Source of the DNA: Candidatus Mediterraneibacter excrementavium
GTDB taxonomy: Bacteria; Bacillota; Clostridia; Lachnospirales; Lachnospiraceae
Assembly (NCBI GenBank): GCA_019120275.1
Contig: DWVL01000080.1
Coordinates: 1 to 41,920 of the forward strand
Length of the DNA stretch: 41,920 nucleotides
Direction of reading: 5' to 3'
A program made the translations under genes and the position numbers. How positions within the stretch are numbered: the first letter of the stretch is position 1; the number at the start of each line of letters is the position of its first letter. The notes beneath the pieces are model-generated. The model was not told the origin of the DNA and searched no databases. It saw only the letters and a program-made list of their open reading frames with translations. Shown here piece by piece: positions 1-7,512 of this stretch.

Positions 1-33
1 TACGGGGAACTGCCGTCTCAGCAGTTCCCCGTA
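1..33 (-). terminator. Intrinsic terminator hairpin at the end of amrS
   Basis: A perfect 13-bp inverted repeat (positions 1-13 and 21-33, TACGGGGAACTGC and its complement) has a 7-base loop. The amrS stop codon (18-20) lies in the loop, and the last amrS codons form one arm. The U-tract expected on the minus strand would lie left of position 1, outside the window, so termination is inferred from the stem alone. Confidence 0.65.
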
Positions 34-848
34 TATACATTCTTCAGATATTTCTTTGCCGTATCCTTAAGCCGGTATACGGTTTCCACTTCTGTTGCAT
101 CCCGGTCCGTCATCCGGTATCGCGGGAAAAAGCGTGTCACATGAAGGCTGATCGTTGGATCTACCGAAGCGATCCACTCTGCCTCCCGCTCCATTTCATC
201 CGTCCGGTCATTCTCCCCAGGCACGATCAAGGTGGTCAGTTCCACATGGCAGTCCGCAGCCGCACAAGTGATAAAGCATTTTACAACCTCGAGCTCCCCG
301 CCAAGTTTCCGGTAATATTCCTCTGTAAACCCTTTCAGATCAATGTTCATAGCGTCAATATACGGGAGCAGTTCTTCCAGGACCTGAAGTTCCGCAGTAC
401 CGTTAGTGACCAGCACATTTTTCATGCCCCGCTCACGGATGAGTCTGGCCGTATCCCGCACATACTCATAACCGATCAGCGGTTCATTGTAGGTAAATGC
501 GACCCCGATATTGCCTTCCGGCCTGCACTGATCCGCCAGATCTGCGAGCTCTTCCGGCGTCATCATACGCCATTCTGCCTTCTCTGTCCCGTTCATGGAT
601 ATATCATAGTTCTGACAAAACGGGCAGGACAGATTGCATCCGTAACTGCCTGCAGACAGGATACGGCTTCCCGGGAAGAAATCACGGAGCGGTTTCTTCT
701 CGATGGGATCAAGCGCCAGCGCCGTGATCTTCCCGTAATTATCACAGATGATCCTTCCCTCTTTATTCTTTCTTGCCCTGCATCTGCCATACTGCCCGTC
801 CTGGAGACGGCAGTGATGAAAGCAGACCGGACATACAGCTTCTCTCAC
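18..848 (-). CDS. amrS: AmmeMemoRadiSam system radical SAM enzyme (AmrS)
   Basis: This 276-residue protein is the radical SAM member of the AmmeMemoRadiSam group. The group is widely conserved in bacteria and archaea, and I know of no settled reaction for it. Cys71, Cys75 and Cys78 form the CX3CX2C motif that binds the 4Fe-4S cluster and S-adenosylmethionine. Four more cysteines near the N-terminus (6, 9, 13, 23) look like a metal-binding knuckle. The C-terminal RFFPRYRM segment is typical of the family. The protein ends at an NVYTGNC tail, shorter than longer homologues that carry a further C-terminal cysteine segment. The start is a GTG at 846-848 that overlaps the TGA of the upstream Memo-AMMECR1 gene (GTGA), so the two are translationally coupled. 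The partners of the system are therefore all present in two adjacent genes. Confidence 0.88.
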   Translation of the reverse strand: MREAVCPVCFHHCRLQDGQYGRCRARKNKEGRIICDNYGKITALALDPIEKKPLRDFFPGSRILSAGSYGCNLSCPFCQNYDISMNGTEKAEWRMMTPEELADLADQCRPEGNIGVAFTYNEPLIGYEYVRDTARLIRERGMKNVLVTNGTAELQVLEELLPYIDAMNIDLKGFTEEYYRKLGGELEVVKCFITCAAADCHVELTTLIVPGENDRTDEMEREAEWIASVDPTISLHVTRFFPRYRMTDRDATEVETVYRLKDTAKKYLKNVYTGNC

Positions 849-2233
849 TGATGCCTCACCACCTCAAAACGTTCCAGCACAATGTCATCCGCATCCTCGG
901 GGATGCCGGCTTTCTGTCTGGCAATCGCGATCTGTTCTTCCACCGTGTCCACCCCTTCCAGATTCGGAAGGAGCAGCCCTCTCCGGTATCCGCGGCTTAC
1001 GACCACGCCGTACCGTTTCACATCCAGTTCATCAGGCGAGCTGATCCTTTCGGTATCGCCCAGGACATCTACACTGTACACAAGACTGTCCAGTTCCTCT
1101 CTTTCCACCGCATGAAACCTGGGATCCCGGGTTGCCGCACTGACGGCATTTTCTATGATCTCTCCGGCAATGCTGCCCTGCACAGCGGAAATGGTCCCGA
1201 TGCATCCCCTGAGCCGTCCGTCCTTTTTCAGCGAGACGAAAACACCGGCCCGCCGATCATACATTTCCTGCGGAAGACCGTCCGGCACACGGATCTTTCT
1301 GCTGGTGCGCACATAAGTCTCGATGGTCTCCCGGGCCAGACGTACGTATACATCCTCCGCTTCCTTTCGTTTCGCGGCTTTCTCCTCTTCCCTTTTCCGA
1401 TATGCTTCCAGAAAAAAGCGGTCCGGATCCCGCCCCGTCACCTCATAGGTGCATATCCCGTAACCGACGCCGAAAGTCCCTTCATAGGACAGCCGCTCCG
1501 TCTTCACCGCCAGCCCGTCCAGCGCACCGGCCATGATCGTAAAAGAACGGTGTCCGCACTCCGCAGCTTTCTCGCAGAAACTGTCCGTAAAATCAAAAAG
1601 CTCCCCGAATGCGGCACGGCCCATCACATCCATGATCCGGGCGTCATACTCCGGTCCGTCTTTCTGAAATCCGTACGGTCCGTCTTCTTTCAGCTTATGG
1701 GACAGATCGCCGCTTCCGATGACCGCGATATTCCGGTCCAGAAGTTCCGCCGCCTTCCGGATGCACTGTCCCAGTTCATAATGTACGGACAGGGGCAGAC
1801 CGGACAGGCCGATCCGGACCAGCCGGTAATCTCTGTCATACTGATCCAGAAACCAGAGCGGCACCATGGTCCCGTGATCCAGATAAGGATCCCGCTCGCC
1901 CAGCATGCCGGCCGGGATATCTCTCGCTTCCGCCTCCTGCTCCAGAAGTCCCGTGAACTCTGTATCATATTCCGCCCGGAACTTTACCTGGGACGCACGG
2001 AAACGGGCAAAATTTCCCGTCGTTCCTTTTCCCGGGGAAATGTGAAAATAATCTGCATACATCACGGAATGAGGCGAGATCACCACCACTGTATCTGGTT
2101 TCCACTGCGCGATCTTCCGGGCCGCCTGATGATAAGCATCCACGGTCGCCTGTATTTTCCCTTCCTCTCCGCGGCCGATCTCAGGCACGATCAGCGGCGG
2201 ATGGGGAACCATCACAGCACCTTTCACTGACAT
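845..2233 (-). CDS. AmmeMemoRadiSam proteins B and A fused (Memo-AMMECR1)
   Basis: This 462-residue protein joins two families often encoded separately. Residues 1-270 are a Memo/AmrB domain, with the class III extradiol dioxygenase-like fold; candidate pocket residues are His55 (SPHS), His120 (DHGT) and His179 (SGDLSHK). Residues 295-462 are an AMMECR1/AmrA domain with the hallmark LRGCIGT at 341-347 and a LLLPNLEGVDT segment. A charged linker (about 275-295, rich in E, K and R) separates them. The ATG at 2231-2233 follows a strong AAGGAGG site. An extended -10 promoter lies just upstream, and the stop overlaps the amrS start. Partnership with AmrS is supported by the operon; the biochemical role is unknown to me. 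The family assignment is firm. Confidence 0.88.
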   Translation of the reverse strand: MSVKGAVMVPHPPLIVPEIGRGEEGKIQATVDAYHQAARKIAQWKPDTVVVISPHSVMYADYFHISPGKGTTGNFARFRASQVKFRAEYDTEFTGLLEQEAEARDIPAGMLGERDPYLDHGTMVPLWFLDQYDRDYRLVRIGLSGLPLSVHYELGQCIRKAAELLDRNIAVIGSGDLSHKLKEDGPYGFQKDGPEYDARIMDVMGRAAFGELFDFTDSFCEKAAECGHRSFTIMAGALDGLAVKTERLSYEGTFGVGYGICTYEVTGRDPDRFFLEAYRKREEEKAAKRKEAEDVYVRLARETIETYVRTSRKIRVPDGLPQEMYDRRAGVFVSLKKDGRLRGCIGTISAVQGSIAGEIIENAVSAATRDPRFHAVEREELDSLVYSVDVLGDTERISSPDELDVKRYGVVVSRGYRRGLLLPNLEGVDTVEEQIAIARQKAGIPEDADDIVLERFEVVRHQ

Positions 2234-2269
2234 TTTCCTTTCCTCCTTTCCATCCTTTTGTTAATCTTT

Positions 2270-2278
2270 AGTATACCA
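2270..2278 (-). promoter_or_regulatory. Extended -10 promoter of the amr pair
   Basis: The minus strand reads TGGTATACT, an extended -10 element (TGn plus TATACT at 2270-2275), about 37 bases before the fused Memo-AMMECR1 start. The -35 region 17 bases upstream is a poor match (TTTCAC), which is common with extended -10 promoters. It lies downstream of the putP terminator, so amr has its own transcript. Confidence 0.5.
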
Positions 2279-2301
2279 CTGACGCTTCCCCTGTGAAATA
2301 C

Positions 2302-2330
2302 AAAACAGCAGCCGTGACGACTGCTGTTTT
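2302..2330 (-). terminator. Intrinsic terminator of the putP-like gene
   Basis: A 10-bp perfect stem (AAAACAGCAG at 2302-2311, CTGCTGTTTT at 2321-2330) has a 9-base loop. On the minus strand it is followed by TTTTGTATTT. It sits 17 bases after the stop of the symporter gene. Confidence 0.85.
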
Positions 2331-2347
2331 GATCACATATTCAGTTT

Positions 2348-3907
2348 TTATTTTCTTCCCATCATCTGTACTTCTTCGAACTCCCGCTCGATCTCCTGTG
2401 ACGGCTTCGGTGATGCCAGTGACACCACCACGATGCACAGGCTGGAGAAGATAAATGCCGGCAAGAGTTCGTAGATATCCCAGATGCCGCCCAGCGGACG
2501 CACCAGCAGGTTCCATACGAATACCATGCCCGCGCCGCCCAGCATACCGGCGATGGCGCCGGCTCTGGTCGTTCTCTTCCAGAACAGGCTGAAGAGCATC
2601 AGCGGTCCGAATGTGGCGCCGAATCCGGCCCAGGCAAAGCTTACGATCGTAAAGATGACGCTGTTCTCATCCAGGGCGATGATCATTGCCACTACCGCGA
2701 TCAGCAGCAGGGTGATCCTGGAAATATTCAGTACTTCCCGGTCAGACGCCTTCTTTCTGAACAGTCCCTGATAAATATTCTTGGCAAAGGCTGACGCCGC
2801 GATCAGCAGGTAGGAATCCGAGGAACTGATCGTCGCTGCCAGGATGCCCGCCATCACAAAACCAGCGATCAGCGGCGGCAGAAGGTTCGTTGACAGAAGG
2901 ATAAATACATTCTCCGCATCCGAAGAAGTGGTCAGCGCCGTCGGATAAAGGGCGCGTCCCATCACACCAATGAACACTGCAATGGTCAGTGAGATCAGTA
3001 CCCACACCGTTGCAATACGCCGGGACCGGGTCAGCTCGTCTTCATGACGGATCGCCATGAAGCGCAGAAGCACCTGGGGAACACCAAAGTACCCGAGTCC
3101 CCATGCCAGCATGGATACCACGGAGATCAGTCCGTACGGCGCAGCTTCTCCGAACAGCGGAACGCCGTCCGCTGCCTGCTGTACCCCGTCAACTGTCTGC
3201 GGGGTCGCCATGCCGAAGAACTCCAGGAATCCCGGAATATCCTTTACATTGTCGATGACTGCGCCCAGGCCGCCTGCCGCGTAGGTGCCCACCAGCACGA
3301 TCACGCCGAGAGCCACGATCATCACGATCGCCTGCATAAAGTCCGATGCGCTCTCCGCCAGGAATCCGCCGATGATCGTGTAGATCAGAACAAATACCGC
3401 GCCCACGATCATCATTGGAATGTAAGGCAGGCCGAACAACGTAGAAAAAAGCTTGCCGCATGTCACCAGACAGCTGGCCGCATATACCGTAAAGAAGATC
3501 AGGATGAACACGGCCGCAATGGTCATGATCACTTTTTTCTTCTCATGGAACCGGTTTGAAAAGTATTCCGGCAGGGTGATCGCATTGCCGGCCTTCTCAC
3601 TGTACCGGCGGAGCCGTTTGGACACGATCAGCCAGTTGATGTATGTACCGGCTGCCAGCCCGATGGCTGTCCAGGCTGCGTCCGCGATTCCGCACCAGTA
3701 TGCCACACCCGGCAGTCCCATGAGGAGCCAGCCGGACATATCGGAGGCCTCCGCGCTCATGGCCGTCACCCAGGGACCGAGGCTGCGGCCGCCCAGGAAA
3801 TAGGCATCTGAACTTGCGTTGGCCTTTCTTGCAAATGTTACACCTATAATAATAACCGCCGCCATATAGATGATCATAGCGGTCAGTATCTGTAAAGTAT
3901 CTCCCAT
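2348..3907 (-). CDS. putP: Sodium/solute symporter, PutP (proline) type
   Basis: This 519-residue protein of the sodium:solute symporter family has about 13 membrane segments. It begins with a periplasm-to-membrane helix (LTAMIIYMAAVIIIGVTFA) followed by the family motif around SDAYFLGGRSLGPWVTAMSA and DMSGWLLMGLPG. The length and these motifs match the Na+/L-proline symporter PutP, which imports proline with Na+. Substrate assignment rests on family resemblance, and a related substrate is possible. The C-terminal EIEREFEEVQMMGRK is cytosolic. The gene stands alone between its own promoter (3943-3971) and terminator (2302-2330). The ATG at 3905-3907 has an AAAGGAA site about 9 bases upstream. 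Confidence 0.87.
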   Translation of the reverse strand: MGDTLQILTAMIIYMAAVIIIGVTFARKANASSDAYFLGGRSLGPWVTAMSAEASDMSGWLLMGLPGVAYWCGIADAAWTAIGLAAGTYINWLIVSKRLRRYSEKAGNAITLPEYFSNRFHEKKKVIMTIAAVFILIFFTVYAASCLVTCGKLFSTLFGLPYIPMMIVGAVFVLIYTIIGGFLAESASDFMQAIVMIVALGVIVLVGTYAAGGLGAVIDNVKDIPGFLEFFGMATPQTVDGVQQAADGVPLFGEAAPYGLISVVSMLAWGLGYFGVPQVLLRFMAIRHEDELTRSRRIATVWVLISLTIAVFIGVMGRALYPTALTTSSDAENVFILLSTNLLPPLIAGFVMAGILAATISSSDSYLLIAASAFAKNIYQGLFRKKASDREVLNISRITLLLIAVVAMIIALDENSVIFTIVSFAWAGFGATFGPLMLFSLFWKRTTRAGAIAGMLGGAGMVFVWNLLVRPLGGIWDIYELLPAFIFSSLCIVVVSLASPKPSQEIEREFEEVQMMGRK

Positions 3908-3942
3908 TCCATATATTCCTTTCTATGCACAATATGGAACTA

Positions 3943-3971
3943 ATTATAAACAAACTATAAACTTTTGGCAA
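3943..3971 (-). promoter_or_regulatory. Promoter of the putP-like gene
   Basis: The minus strand has a -35 TTGCCA (3966-3971), a 17-base spacer and a consensus -10 TATAAT (3943-3948), about 36 bases before the start codon. An inverted repeat GGCAAT-N5-ATTGCC at 3967-3983 overlaps the -35 and could be an operator. Confidence 0.75.
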
Positions 3972-4013
3972 TCCCAAATTGCCCCGGACTGAATATTTAT
4001 ACTCATTTTCCGG

Positions 4014-4571
4014 CTAATCCGTCTCATCCCAGATCAGCATCAGGATCATCTGGGCGGTCTCCACCATATTGGTCCCGTTGTCCATGCTCCGTTTCTGGAT
4101 ATACCGGTAGGCCGCTTCTTCTGTCAGGTGATTCCGCTCCATCAGGAGATACTTGGCGTTGCGGATGTAATTCTCATCCCGCTCATTCCGCGCCGGCGGT
4201 TTCTTTTTCTTCTCCTTTTTATACCGGCGGTCCGCCTGGGCGAGGAGCATTTCCACCGTATTGATAAGATCATGGATCTTCAGCGGCATGGTCAGCGCCA
4301 TCACATCCCCGCCCGCGTCGCTCACCGCACTCCCGGATCCGAGCAGGAGAAGCTCATAGAACCGGGGCATGTATTCCAGCAGTTCACTGTAATGCATGTC
4401 CGGAAGCCTTGCGGCGCAGATGATCAGCCCCCGGTTCTCATTGTTCGCCTCCATCAGCGCCGCAGCCCCTGTACCGCAGGGCACCACATTGTCATATCCA
4501 TGGCTTAAGAGCACCCGGCGCACCCGTTTCGCGTCTTCAATTTTCGGTAATGCCACAATGATCACGCTCAA
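4014..4571 (-). CDS. ANTAR-domain RNA-binding antitermination regulator (NitR-like)
   Basis: This 185-residue protein has a receiver-like N-terminal domain (about 1-115), a basic linker (KKEKKKKPP, about 118-127) and a C-terminal ANTAR domain. The ANTAR hallmark segments are IRNAKYLLMERNHLTEEAAYRYI and ETAQMIL. ANTAR proteins bind paired RNA hairpins and prevent transcription termination. The receiver is degenerate: the usual acidic pair after the first strand is replaced (IVALPKIED), and the phospho-acceptor Asp is an Ala in IICAARLPDM. Control by phosphorylation is therefore unlikely. It follows glnA by 51 bases. A clostridial glnA-linked ANTAR regulator, NitR, has been described to my recollection. 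The start is a TTG (4569-4571) with a GGGAGCAGG sequence before it; a GTG two codons in is an alternative. A likely target is the gltB leader. Confidence 0.85.
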   Translation of the reverse strand: MSVIIVALPKIEDAKRVRRVLLSHGYDNVVPCGTGAAALMEANNENRGLIICAARLPDMHYSELLEYMPRFYELLLLGSGSAVSDAGGDVMALTMPLKIHDLINTVEMLLAQADRRYKKEKKKKPPARNERDENYIRNAKYLLMERNHLTEEAAYRYIQKRSMDNGTNMVETAQMILMLIWDETD

Positions 4572-4622
4572 TCCTGCTCCCGCCCTTTCTTCCAGCTGCC
4601 AGATGGCTCAGCAGTCCGCGCG

Positions 4623-5954
4623 TCAGATCCGGTACAGGTACTGGCCCAGTTCCCACTCTGACACCTGTCTGCTGTAATTTTCCCACTCTTCACACTTTCT
4701 CTTTGCATAATGTTCTGTATAGAGAGATCCCAGTGTCTGTCCGATCCACGGATCCTGTTCCATTTTATTTAAAGCCTCGTCCAGGTTCTTCGGCAGGCTG
4801 CGGATCCCCTGCTCCTGCTTCTCTTCTCCGGACAGCTTCCGCAGATCTTTTTCCAGTTCCGGAGAAAGTTCCAGTCCCGCTTCGATCCCCTGAAGGCCTG
4901 CCGCCAGGCAGAGGGCGAATACGAGATACGGATTGGCGGACGGATCCGGGCTTCTCAATTCGATGGTCTGCTCCCGGCGGCTGTTCCTGCACACTTTCAC
5001 AAGGGCGGTCCGCTGGGTGGACGACCAGGTGATATCCGACGGCGCCTCAAAGCCCGGGACCAGTCGTTTATAGGAATTGACCAGCGGGTTAAAGAAGGCG
5101 GTCATGCCTTCGATGTGGGCAAAAATCCCGGCGATGAACGCACGTCCCTCCCGGCTTAAGTTCAGCGGATCCGACGCATCCGCAAACACATTTTTCCCGT
5201 CTTTATAAAGAGCCATATTGATATGCATGCCGGATCCGTTCACATCCGCCTTCGGCTTCGGCATAAATGTGGCGTGAAGTCCGTGGCGCTTTGCCACCGT
5301 GCGCACTGCCACTTTGAATGTCATGAATTTATCCGCCGTCTCCAGCACATCCGACATGGTAAAGTCGATCTCATGCTGGGCGGGCGCGATCTCGTGATGG
5401 GAGGACGCCACGTCATAGCCCATATCCTCCATCGTAAGTACGATATCCCTTCTGGCGTTTTCGCCCAGATCCACGGGACTTAAGTCCATGTATCCCGCCT
5501 GCTCGTGGGTGGTCGTCGTGGGCCGGCCGTTGTCATCCGTGTGGAAGAGGAAGAACTCGCACTCCGGGTTCACCTGGAAGGTGTATCCTTTGGCCGCTGC
5601 CAGTTCTTTCGCCTGCTTCAGGATATACCGGGGACTTTCTTTATAAGGCGTCCCGTCCGCCCGGTACACGTCGCAGATCAGGCGCGCCACTTTGCCCTGC
5701 TGGGGGCGCCAGGGAAGGATGCCGAACGTATCCAGAACAGGGTAGAGATACAGGTCGTCCTCTCCGTTCCGGTAAAATCCTTCCATAGAAGACACGTCGA
5801 TCATACATTCGTTATTCAGTGCTTTTTCAAGCCTGCTGAACGTGATCGCCGTATTTTTCATCGTCCCGAAGATATCCGTGAACTGCAGACGGATGAATTC
5901 CACATCCTCCTCTTCTGCGATGCGCAGGATATCCTCTCTCGTATAATTTGCCAT
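4623..5954 (-). CDS. glnA: Glutamine synthetase, type I
   Basis: This 443-residue protein has the normal length for a Gram-positive GSI-alpha enzyme. It makes glutamine from glutamate, ammonia and ATP. Visible signatures are the N-terminal FTDIFGTMKN, the ATP-site NGSGMHINMAL, NPLVNSYKRLVPGFEAP, the RSP(D) segment of the active site and NPYLVFALCLAAGL. No adenylylation-loop tyrosine motif of the proteobacterial beta type is evident. That fits control by feedback and transcription instead. The gene lies between gltD and the ANTAR regulator, so GS and GOGAT are encoded as one assimilation cycle. It has its own promoter starting in the gltD stop codon, with two palindromes over it. The ATG at 5952-5954 follows AAAAAGGAG. 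Confidence 0.95.
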   Translation of the reverse strand: MANYTREDILRIAEEEDVEFIRLQFTDIFGTMKNTAITFSRLEKALNNECMIDVSSMEGFYRNGEDDLYLYPVLDTFGILPWRPQQGKVARLICDVYRADGTPYKESPRYILKQAKELAAAKGYTFQVNPECEFFLFHTDDNGRPTTTTHEQAGYMDLSPVDLGENARRDIVLTMEDMGYDVASSHHEIAPAQHEIDFTMSDVLETADKFMTFKVAVRTVAKRHGLHATFMPKPKADVNGSGMHINMALYKDGKNVFADASDPLNLSREGRAFIAGIFAHIEGMTAFFNPLVNSYKRLVPGFEAPSDITWSSTQRTALVKVCRNSRREQTIELRSPDPSANPYLVFALCLAAGLQGIEAGLELSPELEKDLRKLSGEEKQEQGIRSLPKNLDEALNKMEQDPWIGQTLGSLYTEHYAKRKCEEWENYSRQVSEWELGQYLYRI

Positions 5955-5976
5955 AACTGTCCGCTCCTTTTTAATC

Positions 5977-6021
5977 TGATATTATTTCATATCATTTTTC
6001 CTGATATTCCTTTTATATCAG
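5977..6021 (-). promoter_or_regulatory. Two tandem palindromes over the glnA promoter
   Basis: Two inverted repeats with the same arms lie in the 82-base gltD-glnA gap: TGATAT-N6-ATATCA at 5977-5994 and TGATAT-N7-ATATCA at 6002-6020 (flanked by C and G to give 7-bp arms at 6001-6021). The first-transcribed copy covers the -10 of the glnA promoter, and the second lies about 10-28 bases into the transcript. This is the usual layout for a repressor operator. As RNA both would fold, but neither has a U-tract. The binding protein is not known. Confidence 0.55.
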
Positions 6022-6040
6022 TCAAAAAACGCTCTGTCAA
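6012..6040 (-). promoter_or_regulatory. Promoter of glnA
   Basis: The minus strand has a perfect -35 TTGACA (6035-6040), a 17-base spacer and TATAAA (6012-6017) preceded by TG one base earlier (extended -10). The -35 contains the TGA stop of gltD. glnA can thus be transcribed separately from gltBD. Confidence 0.8.
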
Positions 6041-7512
6041 TATCCCATCAGATCCCGGTCGACGGCCCGTGCCGCATTCCGTCCTTCTGCGATGGCCCAC
6101 ACCACCAGTGACTGTCCCCGGTGCATGTCGCCCGCGGTAAAGACGCGGGGTACCGTTGTTTCGTAAGCCCCGGACTTTGTCTTCACATTGGTCCGCGGAT
6201 CGGTCTCTGTCTGAAATGCATCCGTCACATACTTCTGGCTGCCCAGGAATCCGGCGGCAATGAGGACAAGCTGCGCGTCCACGGTCTTCTCCGTCCCTTC
6301 CACCGGGGACATGATCATCCGGCCGGACTTTTTATCCTGCTTCGGCTCCAGGCTTATGATCTTCGCTTTCTGCACATTTCCTTTTCCGTCCTTCAGGAAT
6401 TCCGTCACCGTGGTCTGATAGATCCGCGGATCCTTTCCGAACAGGGCGATGGCCTCTTCCTGTCCGTAATCGGTCTTCAGGACTTTCGGCCACTCCGGCC
6501 AGGGATTGCCCGGCATACGGCTCTTTGGCGGTTCCGGCATCATCTCCAGCTGGGTCACGGACTTCGCGCCCAGCCGGATGGCGGTCGCCACACAGTCATT
6601 GCCCGTGTCGCCGCCGCCGATCACCAGCACATGGCGGCCTTTTGGTGAAACGAAGCTCTTATCTTTCAGGTCTGAATCCAGCAGGCTCTTTGTCACGGAT
6701 TTCAGATAGTCCACCGCGAAGAAGATATTGCCCGCATCCCGGCCCGGGACAGAGATATCCCTCGGATTGGATGCGCCGCAGGCCAGGATCACCCGGTCGT
6801 AATCCCGCAGCAGATCCTTCGCCGGAATGTCTTTCCCCACGTCTGCATTTGCCCGGAAGACCACGCCTTCCTCTTCCATCAGACGGATCCGCCGGTCGAT
6901 GATGCTTTTCTCCAGCTTCATGTTCGGGATCCCGTACCGGAGCAGGCCGCCGAACCGGTCGCTGCGCTCAAACACGGTCACCGTGTGGCCCATCCGGTTC
7001 AGTTCCTGTGCGGCTGCAAGTCCGGAAGGACCGCTTCCCACGACGGCGATCCGCTTGCCGGTCCTGACGGACGGGACATGGGGCTTCACCCAGTCCTTCG
7101 CCCAGGCCGTCTCGATGATGGCCTGTTCATTGGCCTTCACCGCCACCGGCTTCCCGTTCAGGCCGCAGGTGCAGGCCGCCTCGCAGAGGGCCGGGCACAC
7201 CCGGCATGTGAACTCCGGGAAACTGTGCGTCTTCGAAAGGCGCTCATAGGCCTGACGCCATTTCCCGCGGAAGACCAGATCATTGGTCTCCGGCACCAGA
7301 TTGTGGAGGGGACATCCGGAAGCCATGCCCGCGATCATCATCCCGGACTGACAGAAAGGAACACCGCACTCCATGCACCGCGCGCCCTGGATCCGCTGTT
7401 CTTCAAGAGACAGCGGCTTTTTGAATTCATGGAAATCCCGGATCCGTTCACCGGGTTCCCGGATCTGCGCGTCTTTTCTTTCATATTCTAAAAATCCCGT
7501 CGGCTTTCCCAT
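6037..7512 (-). CDS. gltD: Glutamate synthase small subunit
   Basis: This 491-residue protein is the NADPH-oxidising, FAD-containing beta subunit of glutamate synthase, which feeds electrons to GltB. The N-terminal part holds two cysteine clusters for 4Fe-4S centres: Cys46, 49, 54 and 67, and Cys103, 106, 110 and 114. An FAD-binding GSGPSG follows at 159-164, and an NADPH-binding GGGDTGNDCVATA appears further on. A GDMHRGQSLVVWAI segment near the C-terminus is typical of the family. The start ATG (7510-7512) shares a base with the gltB stop (TGATG), so the subunits are translationally coupled. Confidence 0.95.
   Translation of the reverse strand: MGKPTGFLEYERKDAQIREPGERIRDFHEFKKPLSLEEQRIQGARCMECGVPFCQSGMMIAGMASGCPLHNLVPETNDLVFRGKWRQAYERLSKTHSFPEFTCRVCPALCEAACTCGLNGKPVAVKANEQAIIETAWAKDWVKPHVPSVRTGKRIAVVGSGPSGLAAAQELNRMGHTVTVFERSDRFGGLLRYGIPNMKLEKSIIDRRIRLMEEEGVVFRANADVGKDIPAKDLLRDYDRVILACGASNPRDISVPGRDAGNIFFAVDYLKSVTKSLLDSDLKDKSFVSPKGRHVLVIGGGDTGNDCVATAIRLGAKSVTQLEMMPEPPKSRMPGNPWPEWPKVLKTDYGQEEAIALFGKDPRIYQTTVTEFLKDGKGNVQKAKIISLEPKQDKKSGRMIMSPVEGTEKTVDAQLVLIAAGFLGSQKYVTDAFQTETDPRTNVKTKSGAYETTVPRVFTAGDMHRGQSLVVWAIAEGRNAARAVDRDLMGY

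Noticed and set aside
773-2230. Long plus-strand open frame (485 codons) opposite the Memo-AMMECR1 gene
   Set aside because: Its product has no recognisable domain and is the shadow of a strongly conserved gene on the other strand.
5977-6021. glnA leader palindromes as an ANTAR dual-hairpin target
   Set aside because: The loops are GAAATA (6) and AAAAGGA (7), not the A1/G4 hexaloop, and no terminator follows, so an operator reading is preferred.
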